From positions 1 through 39,092 of the forward strand of contig CANCJV010000038.1 of assembly GCA_947378425.1 (NCBI GenBank): 39,092 nt of DNA, given 5' to 3'. The translations under genes and the position numbers were made by a program. The notes under the pieces were generated by a model. The model saw only the letters and a list, made by a program, of their open reading frames with translations, did no database searches and was not told where the DNA came from. The stretch comes from Synechococcaceae cyanobacterium (GTDB taxonomy: Bacteria; Cyanobacteriota; Cyanobacteriia; PCC-6307; Cyanobiaceae). This document shows positions 1-11,107 of this stretch, one piece after another (the stretch's first letter is position 1; every line of letters starts with the position of its first letter).

Positions 1-357
1 TCCGCCGCCTCGCTCTCCGCCTCCGGGGCCGGCCTCTGGGCCTCCGGTCGCACCGAATCCGGCGCCGGGCTGATGGCCCGCCAGCGCTCCTTCTGGCTTG
101 TCGCCGACGCCGAGCTGATCGTCTACGGCGCCACCGATCCCGCCGCTCGACTCTCGATCGGCGGCGAAGAGGTGCCCCTCTCCGCTGACGGCACCTTCCG
201 CATTCAGGTCCCCTTCCGCGACGGTCAGCAGCTCTATCCGATCGAAGCCCTCGCCGCCGACGGTGAGCAGCGCCGCAACATCACCCTGGAGTTCCGGCGC
301 ACCACCCCCGAAGACAACAGCAATCCAGCCAGCCAGGCCGTGGCCGAGTGGTTCTGA
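1..357 (+). CDS. DUF4912 domain protein, C-terminal part
   Basis: The frame is open from the first base of the window, so the gene's start lies outside. The visible 118 residues end with a compact beta-rich segment. It has a W-L-V-A-D-A-E-L-I-V-Y-G-A-T-D core, then a glycine-rich turn and a strand ending in LEFRR. This resembles the C-terminal DUF4912 module of cyanobacterial proteins, which is thought to be a carbohydrate-binding-like or structural fold of unknown function. The segment before it is rich in Ser, Ala and Gly and looks like a linker. The TGA overlaps by one base the ATG of the next small gene (TGATG), which suggests translational coupling. Family assignment rests on recalled sequence pattern only; the function is unknown. 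Confidence 0.7.
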   Translation, partial: SAASLSASGAGLWASGRTESGAGLMARQRSFWLVADAELIVYGATDPAARLSIGGEEVPLSADGTFRIQVPFRDGQQLYPIEALAADGEQRRNITLEFRRTTPEDNSNPASQAVAEWF

Positions 358-560
358 TGACCGCGACCAACGCCGATCGCACCCCACTGCGCGCCTTCGT
401 CGCCCTGACGCCGATCGCCGGTTCGATTCTTTTTCCCCTGGTGGTGCCCCTGTTGATGGTGCGGGTGAGCATCGGCGCCGGTGTGATGGCGGCTGTGCTG
501 ATTGGCTCCTTGTGGTTTGTCGCCATGCTGCGCACCGCCGAAATGCCGGGCCACAGCTGA
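357..560 (+). CDS. Small two-helix membrane protein
   Basis: This is a 67-residue protein starting MTATNADRTP. Two hydrophobic stretches, at about residues 14-34 and 38-57, are separated by a very short turn with Arg, so it should form a membrane hairpin. The start codon overlaps the preceding stop by one base (TGATG), which favours this ATG over the in-frame GTG at 348. Codons are GC-ending like the neighbours. It is not a family I can name. Its coupling to the DUF4912 gene is the only context clue. Confidence 0.6.
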   Translation: MTATNADRTPLRAFVALTPIAGSILFPLVVPLLMVRVSIGAGVMAAVLIGSLWFVAMLRTAEMPGHS

Positions 561-640
561 ACCGCCCCGGGGCCTGTGTCGCCCGCCGGGAATGCTGAGC
601 AGAAGCCTCTGGGTCCATCGAGGGCCAGCTCTGTTCAGCC

Positions 641-2254
641 ATGTCTGCGCTCCTGCCAAAGGGCGGATCCGCCCCTCTCCAGCGGCTGGCCGGCCTGATG
701 GCCAGCCTGGTCGCCGCAGGGTTGCTGGCTGGTTGCGGTGCCGCCCCGGCCCAGCGGTTGGGCTCATCGCCGCCGGAACTGCCGTTACCGGCCGGTATTC
801 GGGTCTCCTTCAACCATCGAGCCGAACACCGCTATCTCAGCCCGATCAGCGGCCAATGGCGCCAGGGTGACGACCTGGAAGCCTTCCTGCTCGAGGCCAT
901 CGAGGCCTCCCGCAAGGAGATTCTTGTGGCCGTCCAGGAGCTGTCCCTGCCCCGCATCGCCGCGGCCCTGGTGGAGCGGCAACGCCATGGTGTGCGGGTG
1001 CGGGTTGTCCTGGAAAACACCTACAGCACTCCCTGGAGCCAGGAGGATCCCGCCAGCCTGCCCCCCCACCAACGGCACCGACTGGAGCAGCTGCGGGCCC
1101 TGGGCCTGGGAGATGCAGTGCTGATCCTGCGGCAAGGCGGTGTGCCGATGCTCGATGACACCGCCGATGGCAGCGCCGGCAGCGGCCTGATGCACCACAA
1201 ATTCATGGTGGTGGACCAGCGCGTCGTGATCACCGGATCGGCGAATTTCAGCCCCTCCTGCATTCATGGCGACCCCGACGATCCCAGCAGCCGCGGCAAC
1301 GTCAACCATCTGCTGCGCTTCGAGAGCCCCACCCTGGCCCGCCTGTTCGCCGCCGAATTCAGCCGGATGTGGGGCGACGGACCGGGCGGCAAACCCGACA
1401 GCCGCTTCGGCATCGCCAAGCAGGAGGGCAAGGCCCAGCGGGTGCTGGTAGCCCAGACGCCGGTGGAGGTGTTGTTCGCGCCCCATCGCCGCAGCGATGC
1501 CAACCAGGGGCTGATCTGGCTGGAGAGCCAATTGGGCCGGGTCCGGCGGAGGCTGGATCTGGCTCTGTTTGTGTTCTCGGCCCAGAACCTGGCCGACCGC
1601 CTGGCGGCCCTTCACGCCAGGGGAGTGAAGCTGCGGGTGCTGGCCGATCCCGGCTTCGCCAACCGGGCCTTCAGCGAAGTGCTCGACCTGCTCGCCATCA
1701 CCCTGCCGGATCGCCGCTGCCGCATCGAAGCCGGCAACCACCCCTGGTCGAGCCCCCTTGAGGGTGTCGGCATCCCCCAGCTGGCGGGGGGCGACAAACT
1801 CCATCACAAGATCGCCGTGCTCGACCGGCGCTGGGTGATCAGCGGCTCGTTCAACTGGAGCCCATCGGCTGCCTTCGTGAACGATGAGACCCTGCTGTTG
1901 ATCGACTCCAAACCGCTGGCCCTGCACTTCGAACACGAAATCGACCGGCTCTGGCGCGGAGCCGATCTGGGGGTGAACCGCCGCCTGCAGCGCAAGCGCC
2001 TAAAACAGCGACAGCGCTGTGGCCAGGGACTGGCCAGAGACAGCGGAGCGGGGCCGATCCGACCGGCGGCCAGCCGAGCCCCCCAGGTCCAGGCCTATCG
2101 ACAGGAAGCCCAGCCAGAGCGCGACTACGATGGACATTCGCCTTCCTTGATCGTCAGGTCGTCCGATGGACCCGGTACCCCCCTCCCGCGGCACCACCCC
2201 GCGACTCGACGCCATCAATCTGATGCTGCGGGATCTGCACACCCGCCACGATGA
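641..2254 (+). CDS. Phospholipase D-like lipoprotein with two HKD motifs
   Basis: This is a 537-residue protein. A signal peptide ends in a lipobox L29-A-G-C32, so it should be a lipid-anchored envelope protein. It has two PLD active-site motifs. The first is H185-x-K187-x4-D192 followed by GSANFS. The second is H388-x-K390-x4-D395 followed by GSFNWS. Two complete HKD motifs in one chain fit a self-contained phospholipase D, cardiolipin-synthase-like or PLD-nuclease fold, where the first His forms a phosphoenzyme intermediate. The substrate cannot be told from sequence. The fold appears to end near residue 440. The remaining about 95 residues are Arg/Gln/Pro-rich, low in complexity, and the last 30 codons overlap the next gene in another frame. 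A frameshift or a readthrough tail is possible. Confidence 0.8.
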   Translation: MSALLPKGGSAPLQRLAGLMASLVAAGLLAGCGAAPAQRLGSSPPELPLPAGIRVSFNHRAEHRYLSPISGQWRQGDDLEAFLLEAIEASRKEILVAVQELSLPRIAAALVERQRHGVRVRVVLENTYSTPWSQEDPASLPPHQRHRLEQLRALGLGDAVLILRQGGVPMLDDTADGSAGSGLMHHKFMVVDQRVVITGSANFSPSCIHGDPDDPSSRGNVNHLLRFESPTLARLFAAEFSRMWGDGPGGKPDSRFGIAKQEGKAQRVLVAQTPVEVLFAPHRRSDANQGLIWLESQLGRVRRRLDLALFVFSAQNLADRLAALHARGVKLRVLADPGFANRAFSEVLDLLAITLPDRRCRIEAGNHPWSSPLEGVGIPQLAGGDKLHHKIAVLDRRWVISGSFNWSPSAAFVNDETLLLIDSKPLALHFEHEIDRLWRGADLGVNRRLQRKRLKQRQRCGQGLARDSGAGPIRPAASRAPQVQAYRQEAQPERDYDGHSPSLIVRSSDGPGTPLPRHHPATRRHQSDAAGSAHPPR

Positions 2255-2408
2255 GATCAGGCATCGGGCAGCCTTTCGGGGCTGCACCGCGGAACTGCTC
2301 ACCCTGCAGCAGGAGCTGGTCGATTACCTGCTCAACAAAAAACACGGATTGCTCGGCGTGAAGCCGCCGGATTCCGCCCAGAACCCTAACTACAACTCCT
2401 TCACCTGA
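2166..2408 (+). CDS. Conserved-looking small helical protein
   Basis: This is an 80-residue protein. Residues about 14-57 look alpha-helical and charged (LRDLHTRHDEIRH, then AELLTLQQELVDYLL), ending in a KKHGLLG turn and a polar tail. The ATG at 2166 gives an 89-base overlap with the phospholipase-like gene. A later in-frame ATG at 2223 would reduce the overlap to 32 bases but would remove the first 19 residues. The next gene begins at or just after its stop. I do not recognise a named family, although it looks like a small cytoplasmic cyanobacterial protein. The codon pattern of the part beyond the overlap is coding-like. Confidence 0.6.
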   Translation: MDPVPPSRGTTPRLDAINLMLRDLHTRHDEIRHRAAFRGCTAELLTLQQELVDYLLNKKHGLLGVKPPDSAQNPNYNSFT

Positions 2409-2431
2409 CCTCCTTCACCACAGCCTCCGGC

Positions 2432-3652
2432 GTGGTCATCGCCGGTGCCGGCCCAGCTGGAGCAGCCCTGGCCCTGTTGCTGGCCCGTCGGGGTGTGCCC
2501 CTGACCCTGGTGGAGGCAAGCCCCACCTCGGCGCGGCAGTTCCGGGGGGAAGCCCTGATGCCCAGCGGCCTGGCGGCCCTGGAGGCAATGGGGCTGCTGC
2601 CCCTGGACGACTCCATCGCCCAAAGGCCCCTGACGGGCTGGGCGTTCTGGGCCAATGGCCAGCAGCTCTTCCAGGTGGCTGAACCGATGGGCAGTGACCG
2701 CCCCTGCACCCTGGTGGATCAGGAGGCTCTGCTGGACTGGTTGCTGGAACAGGTGCGCCACCTGAGAGGGGTACGGGTGCTGAGGGGCCGGCCAGTCGTG
2801 GCGCCGGTGCTGAACCGCGAGCGGGTGGTCGGGGTGGAACTCGACGATGGCACCCGAGTGCGGGGCGAACTGGTGGTGGCCTGCGACGGCCGCGCCTCAC
2901 TGCTGCGCCACAAGGCCGGCAAGGAGCTCAAGCTGCTGGGCGCCCCCCTGGATATTCGCTGGTTCCGGCTGAAGGGCCCAGCCGCCGATCCGCTGGCCCG
3001 CTGGCTCCGGGGCCAGTTCGTGACGGTGCTGGGGGGTGGCGACAGCTTTGCCCTCTATGCCTCGATCTACGGCGGCGTGCAACTGGGCTGGCTGCGTGAT
3101 CCGGCCCGGACCATGCCCAACAGCACGGCCGAATGGCGAGAACACTGGGCACTAGCCAGTCCCGTGTCACTGGCCAGCCTGCTGCGGGCCTGTCCCCTGG
3201 AGGCGATTCAGGGGCCGGTGCGGCTGCCGGTGCAGGTGGGGCGACTCGAGAGCTGGTGGCAGCCTGGCCTGCTGCTGCTCGGCGATGCCGCCCACCCGAT
3301 GAGCCCCTTGCGCGCCCAGGGCATCAACATGGCCCTGCGGGATGCCCTGGTGGCCTCCCGCCATCTGCTGCCGGCCCTGGGCCGGGCCAAGAGCGCCGAT
3401 CTCGATCAGGCTCTGGCCACCATCAGCACCGAACGACTGAACGAAATCCGCCCCATCCAGGCCAGCCAGGCCCAGGAACTGTCACGGGCTGAACTGCTGC
3501 GCAGCAACGGCTGGCTGCGGCAGCTGCTGGCGGCCTCTGCCGGCTGGAGCGGACCGCTGCTGGCCCAGCGCTGGCAGGCCAGCCAGGCCCTGTTGCGCCA
3601 GGGAAGTGCCGGCATGGAACTGAGCGTCCCGGACGCCGCCATGATGGATTGA
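2432..3652 (+). CDS. FAD-dependent monooxygenase-like protein (UbiH/PHBH class)
   Basis: This 406-residue class A flavoprotein has the Rossmann FAD motif GAGPAG at the very N terminus. It also has a central V-V-A-C-D-G motif that contacts both FAD and NAD(P)H. The C-terminal GDAAH-P motif is followed by QGIN-ALRDA, which binds the FAD ribityl chain. These features place it with PHBH/UbiH-type hydroxylases and related reductases; the substrate is not evident. There is no ATG. The GTG at 2432 leaves almost nothing before the first beta strand, so initiation at CTG 2405, overlapping the previous stop as CTGA, may be the true start and would add nine residues. It probably shares a transcript with the upstream small gene. 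Confidence 0.75.
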   Translation: MVIAGAGPAGAALALLLARRGVPLTLVEASPTSARQFRGEALMPSGLAALEAMGLLPLDDSIAQRPLTGWAFWANGQQLFQVAEPMGSDRPCTLVDQEALLDWLLEQVRHLRGVRVLRGRPVVAPVLNRERVVGVELDDGTRVRGELVVACDGRASLLRHKAGKELKLLGAPLDIRWFRLKGPAADPLARWLRGQFVTVLGGGDSFALYASIYGGVQLGWLRDPARTMPNSTAEWREHWALASPVSLASLLRACPLEAIQGPVRLPVQVGRLESWWQPGLLLLGDAAHPMSPLRAQGINMALRDALVASRHLLPALGRAKSADLDQALATISTERLNEIRPIQASQAQELSRAELLRSNGWLRQLLAASAGWSGPLLAQRWQASQALLRQGSAGMELSVPDAAMMD

Positions 3653-3666
3653 TTCGCCGCGGCAGC

Positions 3667-4128
3667 ATGACCCGGTCCATCCCCATCCTGCGCCGGTTGA
3701 TCCTGGCCGCCAGCGCGATCGCCGGCTGCGGCCTCAGCCTGATCAGCCCGGCTCCTGGCCTGGCAGGACAGCAGCCGGAGACCTTCCCACCGGCGGAAAC
3801 GTTCCGCAATCTCCAGCTGATCACCCTCACCTGCAGCCGCGACAACAGCGCCGCCAGCTGCGACAAGGCCCGAGCCATCGCCGATCCCCTGCTGGATCAC
3901 CCCCGCCTGCCCACCAGCTGCAAGGACGTGCTCTGGTCCATCAGCCAGCAGGCCCATCCCGCCGCCAGCAACAGCGAGAGCCGCCGCGATGCCATCGATC
4001 GCAGCGCCAAGGATCTGACGGTGTTCTGCAAACCCCAGTACAAACCCACTGGGAAAGGCGACAGCAAATCCGCTGGACCCTTCGGCGGCGGCAGTTTCGG
4101 CATGGGAGCCCCGCAGCCGGCCCACTGA
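3667..4128 (+). CDS. Small secreted protein or lipoprotein with conserved cysteines
   Basis: This is a 153-residue protein. Its Arg-containing N terminus and hydrophobic stretch (residues 8-33) form an export signal. It offers both an I-A-G-C21 lipobox-like site and an LAG-QQ type I cleavage site, so lipoprotein versus soluble periplasmic protein is unresolved. The mature part has four cysteines (TCSR, SCDK, SCKD, FCKP), consistent with two disulfides in the periplasm, and a Gly-rich tail. ATG 3667 is chosen; a TTG at 3649 overlapping the previous stop would add six residues. It follows the flavoprotein by 14 bases on the same strand. I do not recognise the family. Confidence 0.65.
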   Translation: MTRSIPILRRLILAASAIAGCGLSLISPAPGLAGQQPETFPPAETFRNLQLITLTCSRDNSAASCDKARAIADPLLDHPRLPTSCKDVLWSISQQAHPAASNSESRRDAIDRSAKDLTVFCKPQYKPTGKGDSKSAGPFGGGSFGMGAPQPAH

Positions 4129-4277
4129 GCCAGCCGCTGTCGCTTGAGATGTTGGAGAAAAACCGCTCCGAAACTGAAAATCAGCGACAGACGAATCTGG
4201 TCGATCCAGGGGCAGCGGGGCTGTTCCGATGCTCCAGCCTCCTGCCTGTGACGCATGGGGCGAGTTTCATCAGCCTT

Positions 4278-6456
<2,179 letters not shown>

Positions 6457-6480
6457 TCGCCGTGGCCGATCGCAGCCTGC

Positions 6481-6522
6481 GCTCCCTCATGGCGGCACCC
6501 ACGGGTGCTGGCACGAGGGAGC
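6481..6522. terminator. Hairpin between convergent pgm and RND genes
   Basis: The outer arms are GCTCCCTC (6481-6488) and GAGGGAGC (6515-6522). A second stem, GCACC/GGTGC with a CACG loop, sits inside. It lies in the 84-base gap where pgm and the RND gene end facing each other, so it could act as a bidirectional terminator. There is no T-run on either side, so intrinsic termination is uncertain. Confidence 0.4.
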
Positions 6523-6540
6523 ACCTGCGCAGACGTGCGA

Positions 6541-9500
6541 TCAGGAACCGTGACTGCCGGCCACGGCCTCGGGCTCTTCAGGCTGCTCGGGAAACAAGCG
6601 GGCCTCGAGATGCTTGATCACCACATAGAAGGGGGGCACTACCCCAAGCGAGAGCACGGTGGCCACCAGCAAACCCCCGAAGATCACCGTACCCAGAGAC
6701 TGCTGACTGTTGGCACCGGCGGTGCTGGCCACCACCAGAGGCAGGAAGCCGGCCAGTGCGGCAATCGCCGTCATCAGAATCGGCCGCAGACGCGACTCAG
6801 CCGAAGCGATGGCGGCCTGGGTGGCCGTCATGCCGGCATGCATGTGCTGCTCCGCCACCTCGACGATCAGGATGCCGTTCTTGGCCGCCAGGCCGATCAG
6901 GGTGACCAGCCCCACCTGGGCATAGATGTTGAGGTCGATCGAGCGCAGGGCCAGGAAGGCCAGGGCGCCAAGCATGGCCAGAGGCACGGTCATCAGGATG
7001 ATCACCGGCGTGACATAGCTCTCGTACTGGGCCGACAGCACCAGATACACCACCAACACCCCCAGGCCGAACACCAGGACGGTGGCGTTGCCAGCCGAGA
7101 GCTGCAGAGCGGCAAGGCCAGTGAAGGCATAGCCGATGTTGTTGAAATCGAGCTGATTGAACACGTCCTGGATCTTGGCCAGGGCCTGACCGGAACTCTT
7201 GCCAGCCGCCTCGACACCCTGCACCAGAATCGTGCGATAGAGATTGTAGTGGCTGATAATCGGCGGGGCACTGCTGAGTTCGCTATCAGCAAATTGCGAC
7301 ACCTGCACCATTTTGCCCTGGCGATTGCGTACGTAGAAGCTGAGGATGTCCTGGATCTTGCTGCGATTGACAGCCTGGGCCTGCACGTAGATATTGCGAA
7401 CCTGGCCGCTTTCATAGGTGAGCCCTGAATAGTTTCCACCGGCCAGAACGGCGATGGTGTTCATCGCCTGCTGGAAATCAATATCGAGGGCTCCCATGAT
7501 CGAGCGATCCACCTTGAGACCAACGGCCGGTGCACTGGGAATGAACTGGCTGTACAGGGAGCCGAAAGCGCCACTGGCCTTACCAGTCGCCACCAGCTTG
7601 TTGGCCAGATCATCGAGTTCGTTGAACGAATAGCCGCCGTTGCTGAGATCGTTGAACTGGAAGTAGAAGCCCCCCTGACTGGAAAAACCGGGCACGGCCG
7701 GCGGCTGAGCCGCCACCGCCAGGCCGCTGCTGAGCTTGCTGAGCTTGCCGTTGAGGCGGCGGACAATCGCCGGCGCCTTCTGATCGACTCCTTTGCGCTC
7801 TTCGAGGGGCTTGAAGCCGTAGAAGAACACGCCCTGATCGGGACTGGAGCCATTGAATCCGTAGCCGCTGATCACGGAGCCGGCGATGATCTCGGGCTCT
7901 GCATCGAGAACCTTGGCGATTTCCTGGCCCATCTTCTGGGTCTGGCTGAGGGAGGCGCCGTTCTGGAGCTGGAAGATGCCGAGGCCATAGCCCTGATCTT
8001 CCTCCGGGATGAAGGCCGAGGGCAGGGCACCGAAAGCCAGCACGGTGAGCACGATGCCACCGACCAGGCCGCCCATGATCAGACGCCGGCGGCGGATCAG
8101 CAGCTCCACCAGAGCGGCATAGCCCTTCTCCACCCGGGCAAAGAAGACGTTGAACTGATCAAAAATCCAGCCCAGATTGGCGCCAGCCAGCACCCCAAGC
8201 ACCACACCCACAACCCAGGCGATCGGACCGAAGGAAGCAACACTGAAGCGGCCAAAAGCCAGGCCGACGAGCAGGCCGGCGATGCTGCCGAGCAGCCGTC
8301 CCGGTGGCTTGGCCTTCTCGTTGCGGAGCAACAGGGCCGAGAGCATCGGCGAGAAGGTGATGGCGTTGAAGGCTGAAATCGCGATTGAGAAGGCGATCGT
8401 CAAAGCGAACTGGCGATAAATGATGCCGATGCTGCCTGGATAGAAGGCCACCGGCACGAACACCGCCATCAGAACAAGTGCGGTGGCGATCAGAGCACCG
8501 ATCAATTCGCCCATGCAGTCCAGGGCTGCCTGGCGGGGGCGCAGACCACGCTCGAGGTTCTTCGACACCGCTTCAATCACGACAATGGCGTCATCGACGA
8601 CAAGGCCTGTCGCCAACACCAGACCCAGCAGGGTGAGCTGGTTGATGGAGAAACCGAAGGCCTTGATGAAGGCGAAGGTGCCGACCAGAGAGATTGGAAT
8701 CGCCAGGCTCGGAATGACCGTGGCGCGCCAGTCCTGCAGAAAGAGATAGAGAATCAGCAGCACCAGCACGATGGCCAGACCCAGGGCGTCAACGACGCCC
8801 TCCACGGCGGATTCGATGAACTGGCCGATGTTATAGATCTCAGTCACCGTTACACCGGGCGGCACGGTCTGGCTGAACTGGTTCATCACCTTGACCACCG
8901 CTTCGGAAACATCCAGGGCGTTACTCTCCGGTGTCTGGAAAACTGCAACAGTGAGTGCAGGCGAACCCTCCTTGCTGACAGCCGCCTGACCAAAGCTGTT
9001 GAAGCCATAGATAGCCTGGCCCACATCCTGGAGACGTAGCAAGTTGCCCATCGGCGAACGGCCGACGATGAGCTTGTTGAGATCGTCGACGGAGATCAGA
9101 TTGCCATTGTTCTGCACCAGAATCGGATAGGCGAACTGCTGATCACCTCCAGAAGGCGGACCGCCGACGATGCCGCCGACCGCCACACTGTTCTGACTCT
9201 TGACCGCCGCAACCACCTGATCAGCGGTGAGACCGTTGGCAGTGAGCTTGATCGGATCAATGAACAACCAGAAGGCTGGGTTGCTACCCCCCAGCAGGCT
9301 GACATCGGCGACACCAGGAACACGACCCAACTGATAATAAAGATTCTCGTAAATCAGGCCATTGAGATAGGAAGAGTCGAATTGTCCCTTGGTCGAAGAA
9401 ACCTGATAAGCCAGCAGGATCGATGGCGTGCTCTGGGTCACTGACACACCCGTGGCCTGCACCTGCTGAGGCAATTGCGGCATGGCCAGGGAAACGCGGT

Positions 9501-9831
9501 TCTGGACGTTAACCTGGTCAATATTGATATCGGTGCCTTCGTTGAAGTACACCGAGATCACGCTCGTGCCAGTCATATTGCTGGTGGACGAGATATAATT
9601 AGCACCGGGCACCCCGTTGATCTGCTGCTCAATCGGATTGGTGACAGCCTGCTCGGTCACCACGGAGTTGGCACCGCCGTAGTTGGCCGTCACCTGAATC
9701 AGCGGCGGGGCGATATTCGGCAGGTTTTCAATCGACAGGCTGGGGATGGCAATCAGCCCCACCAGCACGATCAGGATGCTGCAGACGGTGGTCAAGACCG
9801 GCCGCTTGATGAAATTATCGGAAAGCGACAT
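6541..9831 (-). CDS. RND efflux pump, inner-membrane permease (HAE1/AcrB family)
   Basis: This 1096-residue proton-driven exporter of the RND superfamily has the FIKRPVLTT N terminus typical of AcrB-like pumps. It has two large periplasmic loops, the TM4 proton-relay pair D413-D414 (GLVVDDAIVVIE) and the partner Lys984 (LIGLAAKNG). These residues predict an active drug/proton antiporter. It is longer than AcrB. The central loop between the two halves carries two additional hydrophobic stretches at about 512-527 and 533-556. It is the third gene of a minus-strand operon, seven bases after an adaptor gene. No outer-membrane channel gene is adjacent, so a TolC-like partner must be elsewhere. GC content falls to about 50 % in the sampled part of the N-terminal coding region. 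The substrate is unknown. Confidence 0.92.
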   Translation of the reverse strand: MSLSDNFIKRPVLTTVCSILIVLVGLIAIPSLSIENLPNIAPPLIQVTANYGGANSVVTEQAVTNPIEQQINGVPGANYISSTSNMTGTSVISVYFNEGTDINIDQVNVQNRVSLAMPQLPQQVQATGVSVTQSTPSILLAYQVSSTKGQFDSSYLNGLIYENLYYQLGRVPGVADVSLLGGSNPAFWLFIDPIKLTANGLTADQVVAAVKSQNSVAVGGIVGGPPSGGDQQFAYPILVQNNGNLISVDDLNKLIVGRSPMGNLLRLQDVGQAIYGFNSFGQAAVSKEGSPALTVAVFQTPESNALDVSEAVVKVMNQFSQTVPPGVTVTEIYNIGQFIESAVEGVVDALGLAIVLVLLILYLFLQDWRATVIPSLAIPISLVGTFAFIKAFGFSINQLTLLGLVLATGLVVDDAIVVIEAVSKNLERGLRPRQAALDCMGELIGALIATALVLMAVFVPVAFYPGSIGIIYRQFALTIAFSIAISAFNAITFSPMLSALLLRNEKAKPPGRLLGSIAGLLVGLAFGRFSVASFGPIAWVVGVVLGVLAGANLGWIFDQFNVFFARVEKGYAALVELLIRRRRLIMGGLVGGIVLTVLAFGALPSAFIPEEDQGYGLGIFQLQNGASLSQTQKMGQEIAKVLDAEPEIIAGSVISGYGFNGSSPDQGVFFYGFKPLEERKGVDQKAPAIVRRLNGKLSKLSSGLAVAAQPPAVPGFSSQGGFYFQFNDLSNGGYSFNELDDLANKLVATGKASGAFGSLYSQFIPSAPAVGLKVDRSIMGALDIDFQQAMNTIAVLAGGNYSGLTYESGQVRNIYVQAQAVNRSKIQDILSFYVRNRQGKMVQVSQFADSELSSAPPIISHYNLYRTILVQGVEAAGKSSGQALAKIQDVFNQLDFNNIGYAFTGLAALQLSAGNATVLVFGLGVLVVYLVLSAQYESYVTPVIILMTVPLAMLGALAFLALRSIDLNIYAQVGLVTLIGLAAKNGILIVEVAEQHMHAGMTATQAAIASAESRLRPILMTAIAALAGFLPLVVASTAGANSQQSLGTVIFGGLLVATVLSLGVVPPFYVVIKHLEARLFPEQPEEPEAVAGSHGS

Positions 9832-9838
9832 GGTGGTC

Positions 9839-11107
9839 TCAGTTGCTGGGGCCGCTGCCGGCCACCTTGACGGGGATACCGGATCGCAGCAGGGCGGTGT
9901 TGCTGACCACCACCTGATCCCCCTTGCTCAGCCCCTCCAGCACCGGGAAGGCATTGCCCTGCATCGGACCGAGCCGCACCGGCACCTGCACGGCGATCGG
10001 TGTGCTGCCCGGCAGCTGCCCAAGAGCCAGCTTCTGGGCCGGCAGCACCTGGGTGGAGGCCTTGATCTGCGCCAGCACCTGGCGCAGCGGATAGAGCTTG
10101 AAGACGAACGGCTGGGAGGCCTTCATCTGCACGGCCTGAGCGGGCACCGCCAACTGCTCAGCCATGCCGGTGATGATGCGATTGCTGACGTATTGACCGG
10201 TTTTCAATTGGCCACTGAGATTGGGAAACACGGCTTTGACCAACACCGTGTTCGGTGAGGACTTGTCATCGTTCTCGCCGTAATAGGGGGAGATGAACAC
10301 AACCCGGCCCACCCCCTGCACCGGGGGATTTCCCTGACTCTGCACCGTCACCGGCAGCCCGAGACGAACCTGGCCAGCCTGGGTGGCAGGCACATCCATC
10401 AGGGTCCAGAGCATGGTGTTATTGACGATCCCGGTAATGGCCTGGCCCTTCTGCACGTAATCGCCCAGCTTGACGGTGTCAAGGTTGCCGAGGATGCCGT
10501 CGATCGGGGCGGTGACGAACTTGTAGCCCAGGGTGGCGGCGGTGGATCGAACCCGATCACGGCTCTGCAGTGCCTGGGTCACGTAATAGTCGCGGTCCTT
10601 GGTGGACACCGCCCCCTGGTCATTCAGAAAGATGTAGCGCAGGGCATTGGCGCGATCCTTGACCGCCTCCGAGCGGCTGGCATCGAGATTGGCCGCCTCC
10701 TGCACGTTGTCCAGCACCAGGATCGGCTGTCCCGCCTTCACCCGTTGTCCCTGGCCGGCCAGGATGCGCACCACCCGGCCATCGGCCTCGGGTCGCATCA
10801 CCACGTTGCTGGTGGACTGGATGCGACTGACCACATCGATGCCGGGGGCAAATCGGCCGGGAGAGACGATCACCGCCTGCACGCTGAGGGGTTGCTGGGC
10901 CTTGGGGGTCTCGCCACCACAGCCGCCCAGAAATCCCACCAGGGGAAGGCAGGCCAACCAAAGCCGTGGCCATGGCCTTGGTGCTGAATCGACAGAGCGG
11001 GGCTGGGCGGCCGGCCGGCGCACAGGATTTCGGATCAATAACGCTGGCAAACTACTGGAATCCCAGGGCCAGGCCTCGCAGGCGCGACCAATCCGGAAAC
11101 AGATCAT
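9839..11107 (-). CDS. RND periplasmic adaptor (membrane fusion protein), second of two
   Basis: This AcrA/HlyD-type adaptor links the inner-membrane pump to an outer-membrane channel. Features in order are a lipobox L-G-G-C63, an N-terminal barrel-sandwich half (residues about 105-145), a short helical hairpin with NDQGAVSTKDRDYY, the returning lipoyl half (PIDGILGNLDTVKLGDYV), a beta-barrel and a membrane-proximal domain ending VLEGLSKGDQVVVSN. ATG 11107 overlaps the previous stop as ATGA, but leaves 62 residues before the lipid-anchored Cys. GTG 11023 would give a more normal 34-residue lead. Its end resembles the upstream adaptor (PVRLGP-Q-N-PVLEGLS-GD), so the pair looks like a duplication. 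Confidence 0.88.
   Translation of the reverse strand: MICFRIGRACEAWPWDSSSLPALLIRNPVRRPAAQPRSVDSAPRPWPRLWLACLPLVGFLGGCGGETPKAQQPLSVQAVIVSPGRFAPGIDVVSRIQSTSNVVMRPEADGRVVRILAGQGQRVKAGQPILVLDNVQEAANLDASRSEAVKDRANALRYIFLNDQGAVSTKDRDYYVTQALQSRDRVRSTAATLGYKFVTAPIDGILGNLDTVKLGDYVQKGQAITGIVNNTMLWTLMDVPATQAGQVRLGLPVTVQSQGNPPVQGVGRVVFISPYYGENDDKSSPNTVLVKAVFPNLSGQLKTGQYVSNRIITGMAEQLAVPAQAVQMKASQPFVFKLYPLRQVLAQIKASTQVLPAQKLALGQLPGSTPIAVQVPVRLGPMQGNAFPVLEGLSKGDQVVVSNTALLRSGIPVKVAGSGPSN

Noticed and set aside
4137..4190. CTGTCGCT/AGCGACAG inverted repeat between two convergent genes
   Set aside because: Only 8 bp with a 38-base loop and no T-run; weak as a terminator.
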